In this document: positions 1 to 8,417 of the stretch, piece by piece
Layout of the letters: each line of letters opens with the position of its first letter
How positions within the stretch are numbered: the first letter of the stretch is position 1
Origin: JAUSIK01 sp964547875
GTDB taxonomy: Archaea > Nanobdellota > Nanobdellia > Pacearchaeales > GW2011-AR1
Assembly: GCA_964547875.1 (NCBI GenBank)
Contig: CAZJPE010000004.1
Location: forward strand, 35,722-99,721
Reading direction: 5' to 3'
Length of the DNA: 64,000 nucleotides
Translations under genes and position numbers: made by a program
The notes under the pieces: model-generated
What the model saw: the letters and a program-made list of their open reading frames with translations, nothing else
The model's database searches: none
Told to the model about the DNA's origin: nothing

Positions 1-420
1 CTTGTAAGGGATTATAGCGCGAATTCTGAGAAAATCTTAGAAGCTACCCGCTTTGATTATCATTATAGCGAGCCCTATAAGAATGAGGTAGATAAGCTTC
101 AAGAATTAGTTGAGCATCTGCATAGAGAGGTTAATGGCGACATAAGGGGCGGAAAAAAGATTGATAGAGACCCTATTTCTCAGAACGATTTGGAATTGCT
201 TAATACTGCAATTAGATTTGCTGTCAAATCCTTATTTGAATTTCGCCTTCGTCAAGAAGAGAGCGGAGATGTGGCTTCTGATATAGAAGGGACTTATAGA
301 ATTGCAGTAGTATCTCCTGACTCACATATTTACAGACCTTTAAATGCGCTTATTACAAGAGCGGAGGGTGTTTCTTATAGGGATTATCTCCAAGCATTTA
401 ATCCAAGAGAATATAATTAA
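1..420 (+). CDS. Hypothetical protein, 5' end outside window
   Basis: The frame is open from the first base to a TAA at 418-420, so 139 C-terminal residues are visible and the start lies upstream of the window. An internal TTG at 190 could be mistaken for a start. The visible part is charged and mostly helical, then has a beta-like stretch (RIAVVSPDSHIYRPLNALI). I recognise no family. The next gene starts on the very next base (TAA then ATG), so the two are probably co-transcribed, which hints at a link with RNA ligation or repair. Confidence 0.6.
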   Translation, partial: LVRDYSANSEKILEATRFDYHYSEPYKNEVDKLQELVEHLHREVNGDIRGGKKIDRDPISQNDLELLNTAIRFAVKSLFEFRLRQEESGDVASDIEGTYRIAVVSPDSHIYRPLNALITRAEGVSYRDYLQAFNPREYN

Positions 421-1284
421 ATGGTTCAGGAAATGACGAGTAATGTGGAAAAGAATTTTAAGTTTATGCATGTTCGAGAGTATGGCGGGGCAGAACGCTC
501 CCATGGAGGCCTTTTTGTATACGAGAAAATTGATGGAGGGAATTGTTCTGTGAGGAAGGAGGATGGCATTCTAGTTCCTTATAGCAGATCCAGAAGATTG
601 ACTTCTCAAGATTTGGGATCTTTTTATTTTCTAAATCTTTTTAATTGGGTTCATTCAGTTCCAGCTCTTCAGCATTTACCTGAAGATAAAATATTATGCG
701 GGGAATGGACTCATTACGGTTTTGGACATATTTGCTACAATCCTGAATATATGGAGAGATTTTTTCTTTTGGGTGTTTATGATAAAAATGAGGGAAGATA
801 TTTGCATCCAGATAAATCTAGTGAACTTGTAAATAGTTTGGATATGGAGAGTAATGTTGTTAGACTGCCTATTCTGCGTAGTGGCAATATTAACAATGAG
901 ATAGCTGACGAATTGGTACAGAGCAAGAGCGACTTTTATGATGGTCTAAAAGAGGGCATTGTTATCCATAAATATCACGATACTTTTAAGAATGGTTTAC
1001 GTATGGAGAAGTACTTTAGCCCTGAATTTCGTGAAATAGATTATGGCGGAAAGGGGATTGATAAGTACATTACAAAGAGAAGGCTAATCAAAGCAGCTCA
1101 AAATTTACGTACGCATGGAAAACGCCTTAATTTTGGAAATGTTGTTGGTGCAGCTGCCAACGATATATTAAGGGATATTAAGGATTATAAGAGAGAGGAA
1201 CTAATTGCGGCATTTCAGACGCCTGAAATTGAGTCTTTATTCAATGAGAAGATTTTTCCTCTTTTTCAAATAAATAGAGGATAA
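421..1284 (+). CDS. RNA ligase, T4 Rnl2-like nucleotidyltransferase
   Basis: This 287-residue protein has the covalent nucleotidyltransferase motifs in order: motif I EKIDGG with the presumed AMP-accepting Lys36, a motif Ia-like SRSRRL near 56-60, GEW at 94-96 (motif III region), FFLLGVYD near 114-121 (IIIa), EGIV at 178-181 (IV) and a lysine in RMEKYF near 197 (V). Known members activate with ATP and seal RNA 5'-phosphate ends. The C-terminal 80 residues are helical and lysine-rich, as in Rnl2-type ligases. The ATG directly follows the stop of the upstream gene. The ligase assignment is good; whether RNA or nicked duplex is the substrate cannot be told. Confidence 0.8.
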   Translation: MVQEMTSNVEKNFKFMHVREYGGAERSHGGLFVYEKIDGGNCSVRKEDGILVPYSRSRRLTSQDLGSFYFLNLFNWVHSVPALQHLPEDKILCGEWTHYGFGHICYNPEYMERFFLLGVYDKNEGRYLHPDKSSELVNSLDMESNVVRLPILRSGNINNEIADELVQSKSDFYDGLKEGIVIHKYHDTFKNGLRMEKYFSPEFREIDYGGKGIDKYITKRRLIKAAQNLRTHGKRLNFGNVVGAAANDILRDIKDYKREELIAAFQTPEIESLFNEKIFPLFQINRG

Positions 1285-1314
1285 TTTTAATAACTACCTT
1301 TTTGTTTATTTTTC

Positions 1315-2766
1315 ATGGATTATTTGAAATTAGGATTAAAGGCAGGCTTAGAGATTCATCAGCAGTTAGATGTCGGCAGAAAGTTGTTTTGTAGATGCCC
1401 TGCTTTTTTAAGAAGCGAAGAGCCTGATTTTTTTGTTAGGAGGAAATTGCATGCTGTTCCTGGAGAGAGCGGCGAGGTTGATATGGCTGTTGAATATGAG
1501 GCAGGACTCGGAAAGGAATTTGTTTATCAGGGATATAATGATAATAATTGTTTGGTCGAACTTGATGAATCGCCTCCTTATGAGGTAAATGAAGGAGCTT
1601 TAGACGAAGCTTTGAAGATTGCATTGCTTTTGAATTGCGAGATTTATCCTATAACGCAGATAATGAGAAAGACAGTTATTGATGGCTCAAATACAAGCGG
1701 ATTTCAGAGAACGATCTTAATTGCTCATGATGGTTTTGTTGAGACCTCGTTTGGGAAAATTGGCATTGCGACAATTATGCTTGAGGAGGATTCTGCGAGG
1801 ATTCTAGAGAAGAGCGGAAATAGCGCTATTTACAGATTGGACAGATTAGGGATTCCTCTTGTTGAGATAGGGACTATGCCTGATTTGAGAACTCCAGAGC
1901 AGATTAAGGAAACGGCATTGAAGTTAGGGGAGATTCTTCGGGCTTGCAGGGTTAAAAGAGGTATTGGAACTATAAGGCAAGATTTGAATATTTCTGTCAA
2001 AGGACATAATAGGGTTGAAATTAAGGGCTTTCAAGAGCCGAGGATTATGCTTAAGACTATTGAGCTTGAAGTTGAAAGGCAATTGGGAGAGTTGAAAAAT
2101 AATAATAAGGAAGGAGGTGTTAGAAATGTTTTGGATGATGGAAAGACTGAATTTTTAAGGCCCATTCCAGGGGGAGCGAGGATGTATCCTGAAACTGATT
2201 TGCCTCTGCTGAAAATTGGCAGAGAGAGAATTAATAGGATTAAGAAGGAATTGCCGAGATTGAAGCAAGATATAAGAGATGAATTAAGGAAGAAAGGGCT
2301 AAGCGAAGAGCTAATTAATTTAGTTTTGGCCGATAAGGAGAGTTTTGATGAGTTTAATGTTTTAATAAGCGTTTATGATAAGGACGCTAATTTAGCTGCT
2401 AAGATGATAACTTTATGGAGACAGGAATTTGCTTCTAAGAGTGGGAAGGATTTTGATGAAATTAAAGATATTTTAAATGAAAGGGTTTTGGAGCAGGTAT
2501 TAGAGCATGTTCGCGATGGAAAATTAGATAAGGGGCATGTTAAAGAGGTTTTATGGAATATTTTACAAGGGAAAAAGATTGAAGAGGCATTGCATGTTGA
2601 AAAGGTTGAAAATAACGAATTAGAGGAGAGGATTAGGAAGATTGTCAAGGAAAAGCCCGGGCTTAGAGAAAACGCTTATATGGGCTTAGTGCTCAAGGAA
2701 TTTGGGAATAAGGTTGATAAGAGAAAGGCGATGGAACTTATTAAGAGGATTTTGCGGAGCAAATAA
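1315..2766 (+). CDS. gatE: GatE-type tRNA amidotransferase subunit lacking the GAD domain
   Basis: The kinase-like subunit that activates the side chain of Glu-tRNA(Gln) or Asp-tRNA(Asn) before amidation. The N terminus (GLEIHQQLD, KLFCRCP), the VELDESPP block, VIDGSNTSGFQRT, LEEDSARI and GIGTIRQDLN all match archaeal GatE rather than bacterial GatB. GatE usually has over 600 residues because an AspRS-like GAD domain is inserted before RPIPGGARMYPETD. Here only about 25 residues (EVERQLGELKNNNKEGG and following) separate the cradle from that motif, giving 483 residues. The helical and tail domains follow normally. No gatD is in the window, but gatA (10004-11305) and a gatC-like gene (8178-8417) are. 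Confidence 0.85.
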   Translation: MDYLKLGLKAGLEIHQQLDVGRKLFCRCPAFLRSEEPDFFVRRKLHAVPGESGEVDMAVEYEAGLGKEFVYQGYNDNNCLVELDESPPYEVNEGALDEALKIALLLNCEIYPITQIMRKTVIDGSNTSGFQRTILIAHDGFVETSFGKIGIATIMLEEDSARILEKSGNSAIYRLDRLGIPLVEIGTMPDLRTPEQIKETALKLGEILRACRVKRGIGTIRQDLNISVKGHNRVEIKGFQEPRIMLKTIELEVERQLGELKNNNKEGGVRNVLDDGKTEFLRPIPGGARMYPETDLPLLKIGRERINRIKKELPRLKQDIRDELRKKGLSEELINLVLADKESFDEFNVLISVYDKDANLAAKMITLWRQEFASKSGKDFDEIKDILNERVLEQVLEHVRDGKLDKGHVKEVLWNILQGKKIEEALHVEKVENNELEERIRKIVKEKPGLRENAYMGLVLKEFGNKVDKRKAMELIKRILRSK

Positions 2767-2776
2767 TAATATTAAA

Positions 2777-3181
2777 TTATTCAAATTCCAATAATTCTAT
2801 TATGTCTTTTGTTGTTATTATTTTTGTTATATCTTGATTTTTTAATGATTTATCGTTTGTCCATAATGGAATTTTTAATTTCATTGCTAGTGCCATGTAT
2901 TCTATGTCCTTTTCGTCTTTTATAATATCTTTGCATTTTTGCATTTGTTCTTTATATTCTTTTAAATCAATAAAATTTATTCTTGTATTTAGTATATCTA
3001 TAAAAGAATTAAAATCTTTTAGATTTGCTTTTTTTAGTATGTCTTCTTTATATTTCATTATTTCTTTCTTCGCAAATTCTGGTGAAAATAAACTTAATGG
3101 AAAGTTAGCAATTAAATATCTTGTTTTTGATAAAGGGTTCGCTATTGAGAATAGAATATTTGCGTTTATTACTAACTCCAT
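2777..3181 (-). CDS. PIN-domain ribonuclease toxin (VapC-like)
   Basis: This 134-residue protein looks like a PIN nuclease. It has an N-terminal beta strand with INANIL, where families usually have an Asp in place of the first Asn, then DEKDIEYMALAMKLKIPLWTNDKSL, carrying the second and third acidic clusters. It starts directly after the stop of the antitoxin gene upstream, so the pair forms a vapBC-like operon. The D-to-N change at the first active-site position could weaken metal binding; Glu2 or other acids may compensate. Target RNA is unknown. Confidence 0.7.
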   Translation of the reverse strand: MELVINANILFSIANPLSKTRYLIANFPLSLFSPEFAKKEIMKYKEDILKKANLKDFNSFIDILNTRINFIDLKEYKEQMQKCKDIIKDEKDIEYMALAMKLKIPLWTNDKSLKNQDITKIITTKDIIELLEFE

Positions 3182-3427
3182 TTAAACTATTATACCCTTA
3201 TTTTTTAGTTCTTTTAATCTTTCTGCTTTCATTTTTCTTCCCATTTCAACTGTCCAGTTAGTGAATTCTTCTTCTTTTTTTAATTGCTTGAGCATTTCCT
3301 CTTTCCAAGATAATTCTTGTACTTTTTTCTCGATTATTTTTCTAACTAAAGCAGACCAATTTATCTCATCATATTGCTTCATTTTTTTTCTTATTTCTTC
3401 TGGAATAGATAATGTTATGCTTACCAT
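3182..3427 (-). CDS. VapB-like antitoxin
   Basis: An 81-residue protein with an N-terminal ribbon-helix-helix-like start (MVSITLSIPEEIRKKMKQ), a WSALVRKIIEKKV helix and a highly charged helical tail, typical of antitoxins that bind their own operator and wrap the toxin. Its TAA (3182-3184) abuts the start of the PIN toxin. An A/T-rich TATA-like stretch lies upstream at about 3445-3480. Confidence 0.65.
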   Translation of the reverse strand: MVSITLSIPEEIRKKMKQYDEINWSALVRKIIEKKVQELSWKEEMLKQLKKEEEFTNWTVEMGRKMKAERLKELKNKGIIV

Positions 3428-3544
3428 TTTTACTTTAGTTGATTTATGTATAAAAACATAATTACGTTTAAATATTTAAAGCTTTCGATTTTTAGACTTT
3501 TAGTTAAGAGGATTTTACAATAAGTTTTTGGAATTAAGATTTAA

Positions 3545-4777
3545 TTACCCTAGCCAATGTTCTTTTAGTTTTTTAAAACTACCATTGCCTGCGATTATAC
3601 TTTGCCTGATCTGGCTTGTGAGATTTAGCATGAAATAGACGTTATGAATTGTTGCTAATCTGCCATACTGCATTTTTATTTCTTTATTGTCTTTTTCCTG
3701 AAACATTTGCTTGTACAAAGCCCTTATTTCTGATTTTGAATAGTTTTGGCAAGTCTGACACAAGCAATTTTTATCTATTGGAGTTTTATCTTCTTTGTAA
3801 ATAGATTTTGCTATGTCTATTCTGAATTTGTTTTCTAAAGTGCCGCCTGCCCTTGGAGTGACATAAAGACTTCCATGTCTTGCTATGCGAGTCATTTCAA
3901 CACAGTCAAATGTATCAATGCCTCTTTCAACGCATTCAAAGACATCGTCTATCCAACCTATGCCGAGCATGTGCCTTGGACGAGCGTCTAATTCAGGAGT
4001 TATCCAATCTAGGATTTTATGCATGTCTTTTTTAGTTCTTCCTAAGGAACCGCCAATTGCTATGCCTTCAAACGGAAGGGAATTGATAAATCGTGCAGAT
4101 TCTAATCTTAAATCTTTGAACCAGCCCCCGTGAATAATTCCATAAAGAGCTTGAGATTGGTTGTGATATTTTAGGGATTCTAATTCCCATCTATGAGAGC
4201 GCTCCATTGACTCTTTGATATACACTCTATTGGAACTTGGAGAGGTGCATTCGTCAAATGCGAAAATTATGTTAGAGCCCAAATTAGATTGTATTTGCAT
4301 TGATTCTTTAGGGCCTATGAAATGCTCTGTTTTGTCATATTTAGATTTGAAGAGCACGCCGTTTTCAGTTATTTTGACATTGTTCTCGCCTATATTTGAT
4401 TGAATTTTTTCTCCAGGGAAAAATCCGATTTTTCTTATGCTTTGTTCTTTACCTAGACCGAGCGAGAACACTTGAAATCCTCCAGAATCTGTAAATATGG
4501 GCTTGTGGAATTTCATCATATTGTGCAGACCGCCTTGTTGTTTTATTTTTTCATCGCCGGGATTAAGATGTAGATGATATGTATTTGCCAGTAGGCACTG
4601 GGTTTGCAGAGATTCTATATCTTTTAGGGAGAGTGCCTTTATCTCGCCCCGCGTTGCCACTGGAATTAAATAAGGTGTTTCTATATCTCCGTGTCTTGTT
4701 TTAATAATGCCGGCTCTTGCTTTAGTTTTATTATCTTTTGCTACTATCTCAAATTTTATCGGCGAGTTAACTCTCAT
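3545..4777 (-). CDS. tgt: tRNA-guanine transglycosylase, bacterial queuosine type
   Basis: Exchanges guanine for a 7-deazaguanine base in tRNA. The protein reads like bacterial TGT: FTDSGGFQVFSL holds the general-base Asp, IDTFDCVEMTR holds the nucleophile Asp, and the C-terminal zinc site is CLCQTC plus a later His in TIHNVYF. It lacks the extra C-terminal PUA part of archaeal TgtA. The frame is open back to 4882, but that would overlap the divergent aspS promoter; the ATG at 4777 matches the usual TGT start and gives 410 residues. The base-specificity loop reads AIGGSLGRTK instead of the bacterial GLSVGE-type loop and is one residue shorter, so the accepted base may differ. Confidence 0.85.
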   Translation of the reverse strand: MRVNSPIKFEIVAKDNKTKARAGIIKTRHGDIETPYLIPVATRGEIKALSLKDIESLQTQCLLANTYHLHLNPGDEKIKQQGGLHNMMKFHKPIFTDSGGFQVFSLGLGKEQSIRKIGFFPGEKIQSNIGENNVKITENGVLFKSKYDKTEHFIGPKESMQIQSNLGSNIIFAFDECTSPSSNRVYIKESMERSHRWELESLKYHNQSQALYGIIHGGWFKDLRLESARFINSLPFEGIAIGGSLGRTKKDMHKILDWITPELDARPRHMLGIGWIDDVFECVERGIDTFDCVEMTRIARHGSLYVTPRAGGTLENKFRIDIAKSIYKEDKTPIDKNCLCQTCQNYSKSEIRALYKQMFQEKDNKEIKMQYGRLATIHNVYFMLNLTSQIRQSIIAGNGSFKKLKEHWLG

Positions 4778-4835
4778 GCAATTGCTGATTTTATTGGCTT
4801 GATAAAGCTTTTGATTTTTTGGATTTTGGAGAGAA

Positions 4836-4867
4836 AGGATTAAAAATCTTGTTTTTCTTTCAGAGTT
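4836..4867 (+). promoter_or_regulatory. aspS promoter, leaderless
   Basis: GGATTAAAAATC at about 4836-4847 lies some 25 nt before the ATG of aspS, the usual distance from an archaeal TATA box to the start of a leaderless transcript. No Shine-Dalgarno is present. Confidence 0.4.
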
Positions 4868-6262
4868 ATGCTTAGAACACATACATGCGGGGAATTGAGA
4901 AAGAAAGATATTGTAAAGAAAGTTAAGCTATGCGGATGGGTTGATACTATTAGGGAGCATGGGAAGATTAGTTTTATTGACTTGCGCGATAGATACGGCA
5001 AAACGCAGATTGTTATTGTTGGAAAGCATGAATTGAAATTGGAGTATGTTGCCTGCATTAGCGGACAGGTAAATGCTAGAAAGAAGGGAACTGAAAATAA
5101 GGATTTGGAAACAGGAGATGTAGAGATTTTTGCTGACAATATAGAAATTATTGCCAAGTCTAAAGTTTTGCCTGTTGAAATAAGTGACAAGAAAGTTGCC
5201 GGAGATGACGTAAGGATGAGATATAGATTCTTGGATTTACGCAGGCCTTTGATGCAGAAAAATTTGATGTTTAGGGCGCGGGTTGTTGAAGCTGTTCGGG
5301 AGTTTTTTATTAGGGATGGTTTTATTGAGATTGAAACTCCCTTGCTTGTTAAACCTACACCGGAAGGCGCGCGGGATTATATTGTGCCTTCGCGAGTGAA
5401 TGCTGGGAAATTTTATGCCTTGCCTCAAAGTCCGCAGTTATACAAACAGATTTTGATGATTTCTGGATTTGACAAATATTTTCAGATTGCTAGATGTTTG
5501 CGCGACGAAGATTTAAGAGCTGACAGGCAGCCAGAGCATACGCAGATTGATTTTGAGATGAGCTTTGTTGAATTCAGCGACATAATGGGATTTGTTGAGG
5601 AAATGTATAAATATGTTTTTAAAAAAGTTTTAGGAGTTGAATTGAAGAAATTTGCACGGTTAACTCATGAAGAGTCTATGAAGAGATACAAGAGCGACAA
5701 GCCTGATTTAAGGAAAGATAGTAACTCGGGAGAATTTGCATTTTGTTGGGTTTATGATTTTCCTTTATTCGCGTATAATAAAGATGAGAAGAAGTGGGAG
5801 CCAGAGCATCATATGTTCACAATGCCTAAGAAAGAGCATTTGCAGTTCTTGGAAAAAGATCCTGGAAAGGTTAAGGGAGATTTATTTGACGTTGTTTTGA
5901 ATGGTGTTGAATTAGGGAGCGGGAGCATTAGAGTCAGCAATCCTGAATTGCAAGAGAGAATTATGAAAGTAATTGGAATGTCTAAGGAGGAAGCTAGGAG
6001 AAAATTTGGATTTTTATTAGAGGCGTATGATTATGGGGGGCCTGTACATGGAGGCATGGGGCTTGGTGTTGATAGATTAGTTGCTTCAATGCTTTGCTAT
6101 AACGATATTCGCGAAGTTATTGCATTTCCAAAAAACAAAGCAGCGCAGAATACTATGGACGGCTCGCCTGCGGAAGTTGATGATAAGCAATTGAAGGAGG
6201 CGCACATTAAATTAGACTTGGCTTCTAAAGTGAAGGGCGGGGAAAAGGGAAAGAAGAAATGA
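4868..6262 (+). CDS. aspS: Aspartyl-tRNA synthetase, bacterial type without GAD domain
   Basis: Charges tRNA with Asp. It has an N-terminal OB fold (GWVDTIREHGK, FIDLRDR), the LPQSPQLYKQ block, motif 2 CLRDEDLRADRQPEHTQID, WVYDFPLF, HHMFT and a bacterial-style C-terminal block (FGFLLEAYDYGGPVHGG, GLGVDRL, PAEVD). Bacterial AspRS has about 590 residues because of a GAD insertion after SDKPDLR. Here SDKPDLR is followed almost at once by FCWVYDFPLF, so the insertion is absent and the length is 464. His31 in the anticodon-binding domain matches the residue associated with non-discriminating bacterial AspRS, which also charges tRNA-Asn. Its stop overlaps the next start (ATGA). Confidence 0.92.
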   Translation: MLRTHTCGELRKKDIVKKVKLCGWVDTIREHGKISFIDLRDRYGKTQIVIVGKHELKLEYVACISGQVNARKKGTENKDLETGDVEIFADNIEIIAKSKVLPVEISDKKVAGDDVRMRYRFLDLRRPLMQKNLMFRARVVEAVREFFIRDGFIEIETPLLVKPTPEGARDYIVPSRVNAGKFYALPQSPQLYKQILMISGFDKYFQIARCLRDEDLRADRQPEHTQIDFEMSFVEFSDIMGFVEEMYKYVFKKVLGVELKKFARLTHEESMKRYKSDKPDLRKDSNSGEFAFCWVYDFPLFAYNKDEKKWEPEHHMFTMPKKEHLQFLEKDPGKVKGDLFDVVLNGVELGSGSIRVSNPELQERIMKVIGMSKEEARRKFGFLLEAYDYGGPVHGGMGLGVDRLVASMLCYNDIREVIAFPKNKAAQNTMDGSPAEVDDKQLKEAHIKLDLASKVKGGEKGKKK

Positions 6263-6731
6263 AGAAAACATTAGATAGATTAATTTTGATTGGTTTTTTA
6301 GGATTAAGCGGATTAGTAGGATGTTCAAATGAGCAAAAGACGAGAGAAGAAGCACTTTTCGAATTTCATTCATTTGTGGATGATGAATATAGAAAATATA
6401 GGCAGGAAGAATATAGTATAAAAGAATTCGTAAAAAATTTTGAAGAATATAAGAAAAAAATTATTAAAGATAGATTAGATGATGGAGCTATATACGATAA
6501 TCTAAAGAGGGAAGCCTTAACCCCCGAATTAGCAGAATTATTTAAAAAATATATGATTAAAAGGGCTATAACGAATCTGAAATAAAAAAGGAGACTATTA
6601 GAGTGTATGTTCAATGTCTGTTAGAAGGCCAAAAAAATTTTAAAGAATGGGAAAAAATAAATTTTGATGCGAAACCTATTACAGTTCAAGAGATTTTGAG
6701 GGGCATAGACGAGGGAAAGGGGAAACGATGA
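6259..6731 (+). pseudogene. Small lipoprotein-like gene with a -1 frameshift
   Basis: The first frame (6259-6585, 108 residues) has a signal peptide ending in a lipobox-like LVGC, so it would be a lipid-anchored, helical, charged protein. After MIKR the frame stops, but the -1 frame is open from 6561 (KGYNESEIKKE...) to TGA at 6729-6731 and continues in the same charged style. The switch falls at an A4 run (ATTAAAAGGG). The simplest reading is one gene of about 155 residues that lost one base. A separate 42-residue gene starting at GTG 6603 after GGAG is the alternative. Both ends overlap neighbours by ATGA, which suggests an original aspS operon. Confidence 0.55.
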
Positions 6732-7521
6732 GGATTATTGCAATAGGTGATCCACATGGAGATGTTGCTAAATTGCGCAAAATTCCTTTGAAAGGAATCG
6801 ATTTAATTTTACTAACTGGAGATTTAGGTAAAGCGGATTTAGCTAGAAAATTTGCTTTTATGAATATAGAAAGACAGAGAAAGGATTGCCTAAATTAGAG
6901 GAAACTCCGCAACAAGATAAAGCGCAATATATGGAGGTTTATAATTCTTCTATAGATGTTTTAAGATATTTATCTAAGTTTGCACCTATTTATGCTATAT
7001 TTGGAAATGTAGAAAGCACTGATGCCGAAGTTAAAAAAAGAGCAAGGAAAATTAGATTAAAATTGCCTCTTTATGTTAGCAGTATTGATAGAATTAAAAA
7101 TGTTGAAATTATTAATAATAGATTACGGAATTTTAATGGCGTTAAAATTGGAGGATTGGAATATTTTGTTGATGATATTTGGGTCAGAATATTTAAACCA
7201 AAAAATTATGAAAAGAGATTGAAAGACGCATTGAAAGATACAAAAAAGGCAAAAAGAATTTTAAGAGAGTTTTATGATGCTGATATTTTAGTTTGTCATC
7301 AACCGCCTTATGGTGTTTTGGATAAAGTTACTGCAAAATTTGCACCAAAACATTGGCGAGGATTGCATGCTGGAAGTAAAGTAATTTTAGATTATATTAA
7401 ACGAAAACAGCCCAAATATGTTTTTTGCGGGCATATTCATGAAGGAGAGGGCTTTAAGAAAATTGGGAAGACAGAGGTTTATAATTTAGGTATTTGCGGA
7501 TACAAGATTGTTGAATTTTGA
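6728..7521 (+). pseudogene. Calcineurin-like metallophosphoesterase with a -1 frameshift
   Basis: The first frame starts at 6728 with MRIIAIGDPHGD and TGDLG, the first two metal-binding motifs, and stops at TAG 6895-6897. The -1 frame, open from before 6886, continues with FGNVES, CHQPPYG and FCGHIHEG, the remaining motifs. Together they make a complete phosphoesterase of about 263 residues with one base missing near 6860-6890 (the third motif has Val where GNHE is usual). As it stands, the N-terminal metal ligands are separated from the rest, so the enzyme should be inactive unless ribosomes shift frame. Confidence 0.8.
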
Positions 7522-7529
7522 AAATAGAG

Positions 7530-7563
7530 AAAGGTTTAAATATTATAATTATATTGTTTATAC
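7530..7563 (+). promoter_or_regulatory. TATA box of toxin-antitoxin operon
   Basis: GGTTTAAATATT at about 7531-7542 lies 22-30 nt before ATG 7564 with no ribosome-binding site between, the pattern of a leaderless archaeal promoter. Confidence 0.45.
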
Positions 7564-7782
7564 ATGATAGAAATTAAAACAAGGTTGAGGAGATGGGGCA
7601 ATTCTTTCGGAGTAGTTGTGCCTCAAAGAGCAATAGAAAATGAAGATGTAAGAGAAGGAGATGAGATAACAATATTATTTAAAAAAGAAAAACCTAATTT
7701 AAGAAAATTATTTGGTGCACATAAATTCTCCAAGCCAGTAGAGCAATTAATGAAAGAGATGGACGAAGAGCTTTATGACTGA
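7564..7782 (+). CDS. AbrB/SpoVT-type antitoxin
   Basis: A 72-residue protein with the swapped-hairpin DNA-binding motif typical of MazE/VapB antitoxins: TRLRRWGNSFGVVVPQ, then VREGDEITI. The C-terminal 25 residues are the likely toxin-binding tail. It overlaps the following PIN gene by 8 nt, as usual for translationally coupled pairs. Confidence 0.8.
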   Translation: MIEIKTRLRRWGNSFGVVVPQRAIENEDVREGDEITILFKKEKPNLRKLFGAHKFSKPVEQLMKEMDEELYD

Positions 7783-8143
7783 AAGATTTTTATATGACAC
7801 ATATGCCTTAATTGAGATATTAAATAATAATAAAAATTACGAGAAATATGTTGATAAAGACATAATAATCAATGATTTTATTTTTGCAGAGTTCTGCTAT
7901 CAGCTAATAAAAGATAATGAAAAAAATTCTGAAGAATATCTGGATGAGGTAGAGCCCGCTATAATTAAGCTAACAGCAAAGATAATAAAAAAAGCAATGA
8001 AATTTAGATATGAACATAAAAAGAAGAAATTATCTATGACAGATTGCATTTCTTATTTTCAGGCTAAGGAATTAGGAATAAAATTTCTTACAGGCGACAA
8101 GGAATTTCAATCTTTAGATAATGTAGAATTTGTTAAAAAATGA
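7775..8143 (+). CDS. PIN-domain toxin (VapC-like)
   Basis: A 122-residue PIN nuclease. It has FLYDTYALIEIL (first Asp), FIFAEFCYQL (conserved Glu), MTDCISYFQAKELG (second Asp) and FLTGDKEF (third Asp). This is a full active-site set, so it is likely an active RNase held in check by the AbrB-type partner with which it overlaps. Confidence 0.8.
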   Translation: MTERFLYDTYALIEILNNNKNYEKYVDKDIIINDFIFAEFCYQLIKDNEKNSEEYLDEVEPAIIKLTAKIIKKAMKFRYEHKKKKLSMTDCISYFQAKELGIKFLTGDKEFQSLDNVEFVKK

Positions 8144-8177
8144 ATAGATTTATTAACTAATATTTTTTTTCTGTGGG

Positions 8178-8417
8178 ATGATAAGTGAAAAAGAAAAGGA
8201 TAGTATTAGAAAAGAAGCAAAGCAAATTTTGGATAATTTTGCTTCTGCACTTGAGGGAGTTAAAGTAAAAAAGAGAGGATTTAAAAAGCGTGTAGGGGGA
8301 TATAGAAAAGAAAGAGACGGACAGAAGTGTGATGAAGATTTTCGCAATAGAATGTTTGATAATGCACCTTCAAAAGATGGAGATTGTATAATTGCAGAGA
8401 AGAAAAAATGGCAATGA
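8178..8417 (+). CDS. gatC: GatC-like amidotransferase subunit (putative)
   Basis: A 79-residue protein. Its N-terminal helix is followed by a basic linker, then RDGQKCDEDFRNRMFDNAPSK and a final IIAEKKKW. The last part resembles the GatC signature in which an Arg/Asp-rich strand leads to NAP and a short C-terminal strand. GatC ties GatA to the B/E subunit of tRNA amidotransferases. The match is by eye to a short, variable family, so this is a moderate call. It overlaps the next gene, and gatA lies 1.6 kb downstream on the same strand. Confidence 0.5.
   Translation: MISEKEKDSIRKEAKQILDNFASALEGVKVKKRGFKKRVGGYRKERDGQKCDEDFRNRMFDNAPSKDGDCIIAEKKKWQ

Noticed and set aside
4778..4882. Longer N terminus of TGT
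   Set aside because: It would overlap the divergent aspS start, and the family begins at the ATG at 4777.
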